The notes beneath the pieces are model-generated. The model made no database searches and was not told the origin of the DNA. It saw only the letters and a list, made by a program, of their open reading frames with translations. Both the position numbers and the translations under genes were made by a program. Shown one piece after another: positions 45,659 to 56,819 of a stretch of 64,000 bases of DNA (position 1 is the stretch's first letter; each line of letters begins with the position of its first letter). Origin of the DNA: Rhodohalobacter mucosus (GTDB lineage Bacteria; Bacteroidota; Rhodothermia; Balneolales; Balneolaceae); NCBI RefSeq assembly GCF_003150675.1, contig NZ_QGGB01000007.1, positions 186,001 through 250,000 on the forward strand, read 5' to 3'.

Positions 45659-47536
45659 ATGCGGATTTATGACAATACATTTCAGCAGGCAATATCGTGT
45701 CCTCTGAAAATGTACCATGTTGCTTCTAAATCCGGGGGTTCAAACAGCAAGGTAGCTTTCCGGCACCGGAATAAGCTCCTGCTCAGGGATGTGATTTCAC
45801 TCCAATTCAATAACCGCAGGTTCACTTCCGACTCTCTTTCCGAAGCGGAAAAAGAAACATCTGAATGGCTTCAGGAAGATTCGGTGACCATCTGCGGAGC
45901 GGTATTGAGAAAAGGTATTTTTGTTACCAGAATACCGATTCTGGTTAAAGAAAAGGATAACTATACCATTATTCAGGTTCATGGTAAACTCAGGAAAAGA
46001 TCAGAGCATGATGAAGTACAATTTCCTGTAAGGAGCCGCAGTATGGCAAATTATCTGTTAAAAGCCGCATATCGCTCATTTGTGCTGAATGAGTGCATGC
46101 ATGCCTCATCCTTGCACACCACGCTCTGTTTTCCCAACAAAGCATACCGCAGTACCGATGCAAATCTTTTTCAATCATTGAGCCGGATACGGGAGAATTC
46201 AGATACTTCTGATCTTGCGGAACAAACAGAAGAACTTTTTGTGACTGTTGACGCCACCAAGGCCGTAAATAATGTTGGAAATGCCATTCCCGAGTTGGTC
46301 TCACATCGAACATTTACAGGAATGTCTGTGAAAGAATCCTGCAAGTTTATCGAAGACACACCGCTTGAGGACGGCAATATTCTTGATATAGGCATTCACA
46401 GAGAATGTAAATACTGTGATTTCAGGCGAATGCCTGCCGGGAAAGGAGATGGTGACGGGTGCTGGAGGTTGTTTTTTCCGAATCATTCTGTTGTTTTTCC
46501 CGACCTCCACGTATATGAGCTGATTGGCCATGGCAATGACACAGAGACTGCAAACGGATTTTATTATCAGGAGCAGGTACCCGCTTCGGAGCCCTTCAGT
46601 TCCTTCGGAAATATTGAAAAACTCAGCGGTGAGAAGTTTACGATTCATAAGAGACGCATGCTTCAGCTACTGAAGTCGAAAGAGGTCCGGCTGCCTTCCC
46701 TTTGGGCCCGGGCAGGAATCCGTGAATTAAACCGGTTAAACTATCCGCTTCATTTTCTGGATTTTGAGGCAGCTACCTTTGCATTGCCCCTTGAACGCGG
46801 CGAACACCCGTATCAGCCCGTTTATTTTCAGTTTTCCTGCCATACACTTCACAAAAATGGCACCATTCATCATCATGACTGGCTTGACCTGGATCCGGAA
46901 CGGACCGATGTGCACGTATCATTAATTGAAAAACTGAGTTCAGTGCCTGGAATCGAAGAAGGAACGGTAATTCAGTATTCTCAATTCGAATATCGCGCCA
47001 TGAAGAATATTCTGAAACGCTTCAAAAAGAATGCAATGCGATATGAAGCCGGAATAGATGCCCTGGAGCAGTTAATGAGAGGTGCCGGATCAGGCAATCC
47101 ATCAAGATTTCTTGACCTGAGCCGGGTAATTGAGGAGTACTATTACAACTGTTACATGAATGAGGGAATCGGACTAAAACATGTTCTGAAAAGCATTTTG
47201 AACTGGCAGAAGCATGAGGGATCCGATACTGAGAAAAATGTTAAGATACATGACGTGAATATTGACCTCTTTGAGGCTCATTCACCGGATGGTCAGCCCG
47301 ACCCCTATTTATCACTCTCTGAAAACGATGAGAGGATCGGTGACGGTTCGGAAGCGATGAACGCCTGGCTCAGTCTGAAAAGCGGTTTGCTCGGCAGTGA
47401 AGAAATGAACGTGATTCCGGCGCTTCTTCGAAGATATTGTGCTCTCGACTCCTATGCACTGGTAATCCTTTTCAGGCATCTTCGTAGTTGTTCTGTACAG
47501 GTAAAAGGAGATAAGGATCTCATTATTTTTAAATGA
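45659..47536 (+). CDS. DUF2779-type protein: Cas4-like Fe-S domain plus DEDD exonuclease-like domain
   Basis: The 625-residue protein starts with a RecB/Cas4-like domain. C14 in ISCPLKMYH and a later cluster C250, C253 and C268 (ECKYCDF, GDGCWR) would bind an Fe-S cluster. The usual PD-(D/E)xK core looks degraded: the position of EVK reads QVH (105-109), and the preceding D-box reads RIPIL. Residues about 360-620 are the DUF2779/RNase-H-like part, with HFLDFEA (365-371; D368, E370), YSQFEYRAMK and RRYCALDSYALV (conserved Asp). It may act on nucleic acid, but no partner is in the neighbourhood. A short leader separates it from murB. Whether the first domain cuts is doubtful. Confidence 0.7.
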   Translation: MRIYDNTFQQAISCPLKMYHVASKSGGSNSKVAFRHRNKLLLRDVISLQFNNRRFTSDSLSEAEKETSEWLQEDSVTICGAVLRKGIFVTRIPILVKEKDNYTIIQVHGKLRKRSEHDEVQFPVRSRSMANYLLKAAYRSFVLNECMHASSLHTTLCFPNKAYRSTDANLFQSLSRIRENSDTSDLAEQTEELFVTVDATKAVNNVGNAIPELVSHRTFTGMSVKESCKFIEDTPLEDGNILDIGIHRECKYCDFRRMPAGKGDGDGCWRLFFPNHSVVFPDLHVYELIGHGNDTETANGFYYQEQVPASEPFSSFGNIEKLSGEKFTIHKRRMLQLLKSKEVRLPSLWARAGIRELNRLNYPLHFLDFEAATFALPLERGEHPYQPVYFQFSCHTLHKNGTIHHHDWLDLDPERTDVHVSLIEKLSSVPGIEEGTVIQYSQFEYRAMKNILKRFKKNAMRYEAGIDALEQLMRGAGSGNPSRFLDLSRVIEEYYYNCYMNEGIGLKHVLKSILNWQKHEGSDTEKNVKIHDVNIDLFEAHSPDGQPDPYLSLSENDERIGDGSEAMNAWLSLKSGLLGSEEMNVIPALLRRYCALDSYALVILFRHLRSCSVQVKGDKDLIIFK

Positions 47537-47598
47537 TCATCGATAATGCGGAGCTTAACCCGTAACTTTACTGCGAATTCTTATACAAAGCCAATATC

Positions 47599-49089
47599 AT
47601 GAAACAGTTATTGTTACATCTGATTGCCACTCTTACTCTGTTTGCGTTTGTATCGTCCTGCTCGATTCAGGAAAGCCCGATTACAGGATCAAAAAGAGCT
47701 TATGCCTACAGCTGGGAGCAGGAAATAGAATTAGGACGAAATGCCGACAGTGAAATTGTAGCACAGTTTGGGGAATATCCTGACGAACAGGTGGCTGGTT
47801 ATGTTGACAGGCTGAGCCGTGAGATTCTCGGTGAAAGCCATCTTCGCAGGGAGGATGTACCGGAAAAATATCAGAATACGGAGTTTACGTTCCGAGTTCT
47901 CGACAGCCCGGTTGTAAATGCATTTGCCCTGCCGGGCGGTTACGTTTATGTAACAAGGGGGCTGCTTGCCCATCTGAATAATGAAGCCCAGCTGGCTGTT
48001 GTTCAGGGGCATGAAATCGGACATGTTGCCGCCCGGCATGCTTCCCAGCGAGGGCTTCAGCAAACGATCGGGCAGTTTGCAGTTGTTGGAGGTGCAATTC
48101 TGGGCCAGGAACTTCTGGGGCTGCCGGGTGAAAGCCTGCTGAACCTGAGCAGTACTGCTGCACAGCTCCTTTTTCTCAGCTACAGCCGTGACAATGAGAG
48201 AGAATCTGACAAACTGGGAGTGGAATATGCCGCGATGAACGGTTATGCGGCAGAAGAGGGAGCTGAATTTTTCACAAGCCTGAAAAGAATCTCGGAAGAA
48301 TCGGGGCAAACCATACCAAATATGCTATCGAGCCACCCGGATCCCGGTGAACGCGAGCAGAATATTCCGCGTATGGCCCGTGAGTGGGAGGAGAAAGGCT
48401 ATGAACAAACCATTCGCAACACGGAAAGCTACATGCAGATGCTGGATGGTATCATCTATGGTGATAATCCGCGGAATGGTTATGTAACCGATGGGCGATT
48501 TGTACATCCTGAAATGCGTTTTCAGTTCAATGCGGCCGAAGGATGGCAGGTGATAAATGAAGCATCGCGTGTAATACAGGTGAATGAAAATGGAAATGCA
48601 GTCATCATTTTCAGTATCGATTCAGAAGCAGACGGTGCGCGGCAGTCGGTTGAGAAGTATGAGGGTGAGGAAGGCTTCACAACGCTTGAAAGCGGAGACG
48701 TGGTGACAAGCGACAGATGGCCGGCATACCGCGGGGTCTACAGCGTTCAAACTGACAGCGGGGAACTGACTGTGCATGTAGTCTCGGTAGAGTTTAACTC
48801 CAGGGTGTATCAATTTTTGAGTTATACAAGTTCTGAGGCCTATGATGATTTTGAACCCGCATTTGATGGTGTGTCACTCTCTTTTGATGAACTGAGTGAT
48901 CCGTCAATACTGAATATTGAGCCTGTTCGCCTGCGGATTGAAAGAACATCAGAGTCCGCACTGTTCCGCAATCTGCTTCCCGGAACCCTGCCAATGGATA
49001 TTACACCCGAGGAGATTGCCATTTTGAACCAGGTAAATCTGGACGAGCGGATTGAAGCGGGCACCTTTATTAAAATTCCAACTCAATAA
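47599..49089 (+). CDS. M48-family metalloprotease lipoprotein
   Basis: This 496-residue lipoprotein (lipobox VSSC, C21) has an M48 peptidase domain at about 30-265, with HEIGH (H138, E139, H142) and the downstream metal-ligand segment RDNERESDKLGVEYA. Related proteins (BepA, LoiP) handle outer-membrane protein quality in the periplasm. Residues about 300-430 are an added domain without a clear match. The tail (about 440-496) has PGTLPMDITPEEIAILNQV and FIKIP, which resembles a LysM-like or similar short module. It stands upstream of purB with no functional link visible. Confidence 0.85.
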   Translation: MKQLLLHLIATLTLFAFVSSCSIQESPITGSKRAYAYSWEQEIELGRNADSEIVAQFGEYPDEQVAGYVDRLSREILGESHLRREDVPEKYQNTEFTFRVLDSPVVNAFALPGGYVYVTRGLLAHLNNEAQLAVVQGHEIGHVAARHASQRGLQQTIGQFAVVGGAILGQELLGLPGESLLNLSSTAAQLLFLSYSRDNERESDKLGVEYAAMNGYAAEEGAEFFTSLKRISEESGQTIPNMLSSHPDPGEREQNIPRMAREWEEKGYEQTIRNTESYMQMLDGIIYGDNPRNGYVTDGRFVHPEMRFQFNAAEGWQVINEASRVIQVNENGNAVIIFSIDSEADGARQSVEKYEGEEGFTTLESGDVVTSDRWPAYRGVYSVQTDSGELTVHVVSVEFNSRVYQFLSYTSSEAYDDFEPAFDGVSLSFDELSDPSILNIEPVRLRIERTSESALFRNLLPGTLPMDITPEEIAILNQVNLDERIEAGTFIKIPTQ

Positions 49090-49104
49090 CGTAAAGACCT
49101 ATTT

Positions 49105-50397
49105 ATGATTGATCGATATTCCAGAAAAGAGATGACCGATATCTGGAGTGAGCGTAACCAGTTTCAGGCATGGCTCGATGTTGAACTGGCAGCTTGCAAG
49201 GCGTGGAGCCGGATTGGAAAAATTCCTGAATCAGATGTTGAGAAACTCTACGAAAAGGCTTCCTTTGATATCGACAGGATCCATGAAATTGAAAAGGAGA
49301 CACGTCACGATGTGGTTGCCTTTACGCGTGCTGTATCGGAAACGCTGGGTGATGAGAAAAAATGGGTTCACTACGGATTAACATCCACAGATGTTGTGGA
49401 TACTGCAAACGGATTTCGGCTGAAACAGGCAAACAGTCTTCTGCGGAAGGGTTTGGAGAGGTTTTCGGAAGCACTCGCTGAAAAGGCAAAAGAGCACAAG
49501 TTTACCGTAATGATGGGCCGCACGCACGGTGTGCATGCTGAACCAACCACTTTCGGACTCAAGTGCGCCCTCTGGTATGCTGAGATGCAGCGGAATATGG
49601 AGCGATTTGAGATGGCTGCAGAAGGCGTCGAATTCGGAAAATTGTCGGGAGCGGTAGGTACGTTTGCGCATATACCACCCGAAGTTGAGAAACTGACGTG
49701 TGAATTTTTAGGCCTGAAACCTGCACCGGTTTCCACACAAACGCTTCAGCGCGACCGGCATGCCTTCTACATGGCTACCCTGGCACTGATTGGCGGCACC
49801 CTCGAAAAAATTGCCGTCGAAATCCGTCATCTTCAGCGAACGGAGCTGCGCGAAGCAGAAGAGTTTTTCAGCAAAGGCCAAAAGGGTTCATCGGCTATGC
49901 CTCACAAACGAAACCCGATCAGCTCGGAAAACATCACCGGCTGTTCACGTGTTTTGAGGGGGTACATGATGTCTGCATATGAGAATGTACCGCTATGGCA
50001 TGAACGGGATATTTCACACTCCTCCGTTGAGAGGATTATACTCCCGGATGCAACGATATTGCTTGATTACATGCTTCACAGGTTTTCCGGTGTGATTGAG
50101 AAGCTGATGGTGTATCCTGAGAATATGCTTCAGAATATGGAAAAAACGCACGGTCTTGTATTCTCCCAAAGACTTCTGTTGATGCTTATTGAAAAAGGAT
50201 TATCCCGTGAACGGGCATACGATACAGTGCAGCCCCTGGCAATGAAAGCATGGGAGGAGAAACGGCCATTCAGAGAGTTGGTCCAATCGGATAGTGTAAT
50301 CAGCCGGAATCTCAGCTCTGATGAAATCGAGGAAGCTTTCAATACGGACCACCATACCCGCAGGGTGGACGAAATCTTCAGGCGGGCAGGATTGTAA
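49105..50397 (+). CDS. purB: Adenylosuccinate lyase
   Basis: PurB cleaves adenylosuccinate and SAICAR in purine synthesis. The fumarase/ASL superfamily signature [11 protein letters not shown] is clear. [15 protein letters not shown], the [16 protein letters not shown] helix region and the C-terminal ADSL-type domain (DERIF-like end [12 protein letters not shown]) fit. The length of 430 residues is standard. guaB lies 517 bases beyond it, with a small hypothetical gene between, so both arms of IMP metabolism are close together. Confidence 0.94.
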   Translation: MIDRYSRKEMTDIWSERNQFQAWLDVELAACKAWSRIGKIPESDVEKLYEKASFDIDRIHEIEKETRHDVVAFTRAVSETLGDEKKWVHYGLTSTDVVDTANGFRLKQANSLLRKGLERFSEALAEKAKEHKFTVMMGRTHGVHAEPTTFGLKCALWYAEMQRNMERFEMAAEGVEFGKLSGAVGTFAHIPPEVEKLTCEFLGLKPAPVSTQTLQRDRHAFYMATLALIGGTLEKIAVEIRHLQRTELREAEEFFSKGQKGSSAMPHKRNPISSENITGCSRVLRGYMMSAYENVPLWHERDISHSSVERIILPDATILLDYMLHRFSGVIEKLMVYPENMLQNMEKTHGLVFSQRLLLMLIEKGLSRERAYDTVQPLAMKAWEEKRPFRELVQSDSVISRNLSSDEIEEAFNTDHHTRRVDEIFRRAGL

Positions 50398-50438
50398 AAA
50401 ACCGGTTGAAAACATCTCTTAAAAAAATCTGAGAGGGG

Positions 50439-50456
50439 GTGACACATAGATGTCAC
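50439..50456. repeat. Short inverted repeat upstream of hypothetical gene
   Basis: GTGACA (50439-50444) and TGTCAC (50451-50456) form a six-base inverted repeat around a six-base gap, in the 106-base gap between purB and the gene at 50504. It could be an operator half-site pair or a weak terminator; it has no T-run. Confidence 0.3.
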
Positions 50457-50503
50457 TTAGCGGATTTACATTGTGAATAAAACATAAACAAACGGAGTTC
50501 ACA

Positions 50504-50827
50504 ATGACAAATCAGGCTGTTAAAACAAAACCGGTATTCAGGGCAGAGCCCATTCTCAGAAGCATATTCAGGAAAGCGGAGGTTGAGTACAAAAAAACGG
50601 ACGAAACGTTCCGCATGCTCGGATGGTCGGAGCTGCCGACAGAATTAAAAATCGCAATTGAAGATGATGTGAAAGGATATGTAGAAGAGCTGGCCGGAAG
50701 CTATTCAACGAACTGCCCGTTTGTTCAAAAAAGACGGGAGAGCATCGACTTCTGGATAAACAGTTATCTTGACGGTATCTGCACACTTGACACCGCAATG
50801 GAAGCACTTCGCCTGAAACGTTTGTGA
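50504..50827 (+). CDS. Hypothetical protein, 107 residues
   Basis: No family was recognised. The protein is soluble with no signal peptide. It contains a helix-rich pattern (ILRSIFRKAEVEYKKTDET, LGWSELPTELKIAIEDDVKG) and ends DTAMEALRLKRL. A GGAGTT ribosome-site-like sequence precedes the ATG, and a short inverted repeat lies upstream. It stands alone between purB and guaB. Confidence 0.6.
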   Translation: MTNQAVKTKPVFRAEPILRSIFRKAEVEYKKTDETFRMLGWSELPTELKIAIEDDVKGYVEELAGSYSTNCPFVQKRRESIDFWINSYLDGICTLDTAMEALRLKRL

Positions 50828-50913
50828 TGGTGTTTTAAATCATGGAATTGGGGTGAAGAAGTTCATGATGATTTGTTATCTTTACCAAAACGTGAACGAA
50901 GCGAAGTATTTTA

Positions 50914-52389
50914 ATGAACAACTCTTCTCCTTTCTCAAGGATAACCCGCCAGGGGTTAACCTACGATGATGTATTGCTTGTACCCAATCATTCCAAAGTA
51001 TTGCCCCGCAATGTGGATACGTCCGTGCAGCTTACACCAACGCTCAGGCTGAATGTGCCCATTTTCAGCGCGGCCATGGACACCGTTTCCGAATACAGGA
51101 TGGCTATTGCGCTTGCAAGGGAGGGTGGAATTGCCATGCTCCATAAGAATATGACAATCGAGGAACAGGCCGAACATGTACGGCTTGTGAAACGGAGCGA
51201 AAGCGGAATGATCGTGGACCCTGTAACCCTGCCGGCAGACGCCACCGTCAAAGATGCCAGGGCATTGATGCAAAAGCATAAAATTGGCGGAATTCCCATT
51301 GTTGAGAGCGACAACCGCCTGATAGGAATTGTGACCAACAGGGATCTGCGTTTTGAACATTACGTAGATAAAAAGCTGGGAACCATCATGACCAGCGAAA
51401 ACCTGGTAACGGCCAAGGAGAATACCAATTTGGAGGAGGCGGAAGAAATTCTGCAGAGGTATAAAGTTGAAAAGCTGCCAATCGTTGACAGTAAAAATAT
51501 TCTGGTCGGCCTGATCACCTTTAAAGACATTGAGAAAAAGATGAATTTTCCCAACGCCTGCAAAGACGATATGGGAAGACTACGCGTGGGAGCTGCGGTT
51601 GGCGTAACGCCTGATACCATGGATAGGGTAAATGCCCTGGTCGATTCCGGTGTGGATATTATAACGGTGGATACGGCCCACGGCCACTCAAGCGGCGTAA
51701 TCGATATGGTTCGAACCATTAAATCTGCTTATAAAGATCTGAACGTGGTAGGAGGCAACATTGCCACCCGATCGGCAGCCGAAGCTCTTGTAGAAGCGGG
51801 GGCTGACGTGGTGAAAGTAGGGGTTGGGCCCGGATCGATTTGTACCACACGGGTTGTAACCGGTGTAGGGGTTCCGCAGCTTTCGGCCGTGATGGAAATA
51901 TCAGAATTCACTTCCAAAAAGGGGATTGGTCTCATTGCTGATGGCGGGATCAAACAAACAGGTGATATTCCCAAAGCAGTGGCCGGCGGAGCGGATGCGG
52001 TGATGATGGGTTCCATGTTTGCCGGTGTGGATGAAAGTCCCGGGGAAACGATTATTTACGAATCCCGCAAGTATAAATCATACAGAGGTATGGGCAGCCT
52101 CAGTGCCATGAGCAGAGGGTCGAAAGACCGGTATTTTCAGGATGTAGAGGACGATCTGAGAAAACTGGTGCCTGAAGGTATCGAAGGCAGGGTGCCTTAC
52201 AAAGGCTATCTGAGTGAAGTGGTTCACCAGATGATCGGAGGCCTTCGTGCAGCTATGGGCTATGTTGGTGCTGCCAATATCGATGAGCTGAAAAACTCTG
52301 AATTTGTCCAGATATCGGCAGCCAGTTACCGGGAAAGCCACCCTCATTCAGTTCAGATTACCAAGGAGGCTCCCAACTATTCTGTCTAA
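50914..52389 (+). CDS. guaB: IMP dehydrogenase
   Basis: This enzyme oxidises IMP to XMP with NAD, the committed step to GMP. The TIM-barrel core is split by a CBS pair at about 95-210. The catalytic cysteine is C310 in [33 protein letters not shown] and the active-site flap ([10 protein letters not shown]..) are in place. The length of 491 residues is standard. The start has no strong ribosome-site match. Confidence 0.95.
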   Translation: MNNSSPFSRITRQGLTYDDVLLVPNHSKVLPRNVDTSVQLTPTLRLNVPIFSAAMDTVSEYRMAIALAREGGIAMLHKNMTIEEQAEHVRLVKRSESGMIVDPVTLPADATVKDARALMQKHKIGGIPIVESDNRLIGIVTNRDLRFEHYVDKKLGTIMTSENLVTAKENTNLEEAEEILQRYKVEKLPIVDSKNILVGLITFKDIEKKMNFPNACKDDMGRLRVGAAVGVTPDTMDRVNALVDSGVDIITVDTAHGHSSGVIDMVRTIKSAYKDLNVVGGNIATRSAAEALVEAGADVVKVGVGPGSICTTRVVTGVGVPQLSAVMEISEFTSKKGIGLIADGGIKQTGDIPKAVAGGADAVMMGSMFAGVDESPGETIIYESRKYKSYRGMGSLSAMSRGSKDRYFQDVEDDLRKLVPEGIEGRVPYKGYLSEVVHQMIGGLRAAMGYVGAANIDELKNSEFVQISAASYRESHPHSVQITKEAPNYSV

Positions 52390-52450
52390 TTGGTAACGAA
52401 TACCGCATAAATCTCTCTTTTATGAATAGACTGTACAACCAGACAGAGTT

Positions 52451-53299
52451 ATGTGGGATTTTCTGAGAAAAATTTTTTCCGAGCGTGACGGAGACGTAAC
52501 CGTTGTGGTTATTGATGAACAGGATCCAAATGGGTCCAGCTCATTTAAATTGAGAGCGGCTGATCTTGTAAAACTGGCGCTGCTTGTGGTGATGATTTCG
52601 GTGACTATCACGATAGTCATGTTTTTTGCGACGCCTCTCGGATCTCTCTATCAGCACCAGCAAGACGCCGACCTGAGACAGAGTGTCCTTGATATCAGCG
52701 ATAGGGTTATAGCATTGCAGGATTCGCTGGAGGCAAGAGACAGCCAGCTAGCAAATATGAGAGAAGTACTTCGGGGCTCGCGAGACACCACATTTGCGGT
52801 GAACAACAGTGAACTCCAGATGCAGGATAATGAAGTTGTTTCTGTTTCGGCTGGCGAGGATCTTGTACAGGCTTATGAGATGCTGTCGCAAAATGAAATT
52901 ATTCTTTCCGGAAATGTTGGCAGTACGTCCGACTTCCCCGCAGACGCACCTTTGCAGGGTACCCTCACTCAGGGATATGATGCATCGGTTGGCCACTATG
53001 GATTGGATATTGCAGCACGACCGGGTACGGAATTCAGGGTTCTGGCAGACGGTACCGTTATTGACCACGGCTGGTCGGTGAACTATGGCTATATTGTATA
53101 TGTACAACATGCGGGCGGTATCATCAGCGTCTACAAACACGGTGCAAGATTATCGAAACAAAAAGGGGATTTTGTTTTAAAAGGTGATATTCTGGGCGTG
53201 ATTGGCGATACGGGAGTGGTTAGCTCCGGTTCTCACCTTCACCTCGAAATCTGGAAAAACGGCGTTCCCCAGAATCCATCAATGTATCTGCTTAACTGA
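52451..53299 (+). CDS. M23-family peptidoglycan metallopeptidase
   Basis: The 282-residue protein has a cytoplasmic N-tail, one transmembrane helix (about 38-60, VKLALLVVMISVTITIVMFF), a coiled-coil segment (about 70-110) and a C-terminal M23 (LytM) domain at about 175-280. The zinc motif is complete: H182 and D186 in HYGLDIA, and H262-L-H264 in HLHLE. It should trim or regulate peptidoglycan in the periplasm. The bactofilin gene follows after 15 bases; pairing of an M23 peptidase with a bactofilin is well known in cell-shape control, which supports a joint role. Confidence 0.88.
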   Translation: MWDFLRKIFSERDGDVTVVVIDEQDPNGSSSFKLRAADLVKLALLVVMISVTITIVMFFATPLGSLYQHQQDADLRQSVLDISDRVIALQDSLEARDSQLANMREVLRGSRDTTFAVNNSELQMQDNEVVSVSAGEDLVQAYEMLSQNEIILSGNVGSTSDFPADAPLQGTLTQGYDASVGHYGLDIAARPGTEFRVLADGTVIDHGWSVNYGYIVYVQHAGGIISVYKHGARLSKQKGDFVLKGDILGVIGDTGVVSSGSHLHLEIWKNGVPQNPSMYLLN

Positions 53300-53314
53300 G
53301 TATCAATTAATCTT

Positions 53315-53761
53315 ATGTTTAACAATAAAAACGACAATAAAGTGAACGGAACACAATCATCTCAATCACCAGCACTGAACATGGTCAGTGAGGGAACGAC
53401 ATTCAAAGGTACCATCGATTCATCCAACGACATTCGCATAGCCGGTGTGGTTGAAGGTGAAGCCATAACAAAAGGAAAGCTTATTATCACCTCTTCCGGT
53501 GTGGTAAACGGCGATTCAAGGGTAGGAGATGCTGACGTAGCCGGTAAAGTGGAAGGCACCCTGCACGTGGGAGGCAAACTCAATTTGCGGCAATCTGCAG
53601 TGGTAAATGGTGATGTGTACACGAAAACACTGATCGTTGAAGAAGGCGCGCAGATTAACGGAGCTTGCAGAATGGGGACTGAGGGCAAAACATCATCTTC
53701 CGCCGGTTCCACTGTTTCAAAATTGGGCGCCGATTCCAAGGAAAGAACAGAGAGTAAATAA
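53315..53761 (+). CDS. Bactofilin (polymer-forming cytoskeletal protein)
   Basis: The 148-residue protein has a disordered N-tail, a central right-handed beta-helix (about 25-118; EGTTFKGTIDSSNDIRIAG, VEGEAITKGKLIITSSG, AQINGACRMG) and a disordered basic/serine tail. It is typical in length. It lies immediately after an M23 peptidase gene, a common arrangement for bactofilins that place peptidoglycan enzymes. The downstream ATP synthase genes start directly after it. Confidence 0.9.
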   Translation: MFNNKNDNKVNGTQSSQSPALNMVSEGTTFKGTIDSSNDIRIAGVVEGEAITKGKLIITSSGVVNGDSRVGDADVAGKVEGTLHVGGKLNLRQSAVVNGDVYTKTLIVEEGAQINGACRMGTEGKTSSSAGSTVSKLGADSKERTESK

Positions 53762-53974
53762 TTGCTGCGGGGACCCGGATTTAAGTCATATCTGCAATAT
53801 GTGTCATTCGGCACTGAGATTGCTGTTGCAGTGGGTGCCCCGATACTATTGGGTTACTGGCTCGATACAGTTTTTGATACATCACCCTATCTTACACTTT
53901 CAGGGGTGCTGTTGGCGGTGATTTTGTTCATACTCATGCTGATCCGTCTTATTCGAAAACTAAACGAAGAATAA
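53762..53974 (+). CDS. AtpZ/AtpI-like small membrane protein
   Basis: The 70-residue protein starts with TTG at 53762 immediately after the bactofilin stop. It has two hydrophobic segments: FGTEIAVAVGAPILLGYWLD and LTLSGVLLAVILFILMLIRL. The GYWLD motif marks AtpZ-type assembly proteins encoded upstream of the ATP synthase. It may help Mg or Ca uptake or c-ring assembly. The following gene begins one base after its stop. Confidence 0.8.
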   Translation: MLRGPGFKSYLQYVSFGTEIAVAVGAPILLGYWLDTVFDTSPYLTLSGVLLAVILFILMLIRLIRKLNEE

Positions 53975-54361
53975 ATGGGGAACTCTCAGAAGCAGATTCC
54001 AGCCCGGATTGTTGCTGCTTTGGGTATATACGCATTTTTACATCTGATTACGGCTTTATTCTTACCCGAAGGAACAGTTGCCGGATGGATAGCGGGTTAT
54101 ATTCTTGGATTGCTGGCTGTTATAATGCACTATTTATTCTCACTCTTTACCCGCAAGGTGGATGACGCCCATTTTGCTCCGGTCTTTTTGGCGGGTCTGC
54201 TGCTTCGCTTTCTGATAGTACTTTCCCTGTTTCTCGTTTTAATTCTGACTGAAAAATTTGATCAATTTAGCTTTACTGTTGGTTTCTTAATTTCTTATAT
54301 TTTCCATTCTGTAAACGACGTGATTTTATTAAATAAGAAACTAACAAACCTTTCAGGTTAA
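53975..54361 (+). CDS. ATP synthase subunit I-like membrane protein
   Basis: This 128-residue, four-helix protein lies between atpZ and atpB. Its hydrophobic segments are at about 10-28, 33-55, 68-90 and 98-118. Position and topology fit the AtpI (Unc I) assembly factor, although the sequence is divergent and no diagnostic motif is seen. It starts directly after the previous stop and ends 15 bases before atpB. Confidence 0.65.
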   Translation: MGNSQKQIPARIVAALGIYAFLHLITALFLPEGTVAGWIAGYILGLLAVIMHYLFSLFTRKVDDAHFAPVFLAGLLLRFLIVLSLFLVLILTEKFDQFSFTVGFLISYIFHSVNDVILLNKKLTNLSG

Positions 54362-54376
54362 AATCCTGCTGTTGTA

Positions 54377-55692
<1,316 letters not shown>

Positions 55693-55727
55693 TTAACTGA
55701 TACAACACTCAATAAAGAGGATGTAAG

Positions 55728-56246
55728 ATGCTACACTTTTTGGCAGGTGGAGGGGGACTTCTCTCATTTAATACAGGATTTGGAATCTGGGTGGCAATTT
55801 CCACTCTGGTGTTTCTGTTTTTGATGAATAAATACCTGGTTCCCCCCATCATGAAAGCACTGAATGAGCGGGAAACGAGGATCAAGGACTCTCTTGAATC
55901 TGCCGAAAAAGCTCTTGCTAAAGCAGAGCAGGTCTCAAAAGACAATGAGAAAGCACTGCGGGAAGCAGAACAAAAGGCACAAAAAATTCGCAAGCAGGCT
56001 TTGGAAGACGCAGAGCTGATGCGATCTGAAAAGATCGAAAAAGCAAAAGAGGAAGCTGAAAAGATTCTTGAAAATGCGCGAACAACCATCGAGCAGGAGA
56101 AGCAAAAAGCACTTGTTGAATTGCGGAATGAAGTGTCGGAACTGGCAATTAATGCGGCTTCGATGATTATGAAATCAGAGCTGGATCAGGCAAAGAATAA
56201 AAAACTGGTTGATTCATTCATCAACGACCTGTCTAAACAGAACTGA
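55728..56246 (+). CDS. atpF: F0F1 ATP synthase subunit b
   Basis: The 172-residue protein has one N-terminal membrane helix (about 12-36) and a long charged coiled coil (about 45-145) rich in Glu, Lys and Ala, the stator stalk form. KYLVPPIMKALNERE is the typical junction. It follows atpE by 35 bases. Confidence 0.95.
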   Translation: MLHFLAGGGGLLSFNTGFGIWVAISTLVFLFLMNKYLVPPIMKALNERETRIKDSLESAEKALAKAEQVSKDNEKALREAEQKAQKIRKQALEDAELMRSEKIEKAKEEAEKILENARTTIEQEKQKALVELRNEVSELAINAASMIMKSELDQAKNKKLVDSFINDLSKQN

Positions 56247-56257
56247 TCGATATAATT

Positions 56258-56800
56258 ATGGTTTCCAAAGCAGCTCGCAGATACGCCAATGCCCTTCTTG
56301 TTACAGCCATCGAGCAGGATATGCTTGAGGATATCAAGGAAGATATGGAGTTAATTCATGAGACCATTGCAGGTTCCTCGGAACTCTCCCTGTTTCTGAA
56401 GAGCCCGATCATCAGGAATGATGTCAAGAAATCGGCACTCGAGATGATATTTGACGACAAGGTTCAGCAACTGACTTCCAGCCTCATTGCTATCCTTTCT
56501 GATAAGAGCCGGGAAGGACTGCTTTTCGGCATAAGCGAAGGATTTATGAAGCTCTATAATGAGCATCACAATATCATTGAGGTGGATGTTGAAACAGCAT
56601 TTGAGCTCAACGAGGCACAGCAAACAAGCCTGAAAAACGAATTGGAAACCGTTACAGGCAAAACCATTAAAATGCGGATCGAAAAAAATGAAGACCTCAT
56701 TGGAGGTCTCTCTGTCCGCATTGAAGATACCGTTTACGACGGTTCAGCCAAGTATAAATTAAATCAGCTTAAACGAAAGTTTACTACTGCTGTAGAATAA
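56258..56800 (+). CDS. atpH: F0F1 ATP synthase subunit delta
   Basis: The 180-residue protein belongs to the OSCP/delta family, which links the stator to the top of F1. [11 protein letters not shown] at the start and the terminal [24 protein letters not shown] segment ([13 protein letters not shown]) are diagnostic. It lies 11 bases after atpF and 19 before atpA. Confidence 0.94.
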   Translation: MVSKAARRYANALLVTAIEQDMLEDIKEDMELIHETIAGSSELSLFLKSPIIRNDVKKSALEMIFDDKVQQLTSSLIAILSDKSREGLLFGISEGFMKLYNEHHNIIEVDVETAFELNEAQQTSLKNELETVTGKTIKMRIEKNEDLIGGLSVRIEDTVYDGSAKYKLNQLKRKFTTAVE

Positions 56801-56819
56801 AAACCATTTAGGATACAAA

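Noticed and set aside
45659-47536. Cas4 gene of a CRISPR system
   Set aside because: Although the N-terminal cysteines resemble Cas4, the protein has the DUF2779 second domain and no CRISPR array or cas gene was seen in the window.
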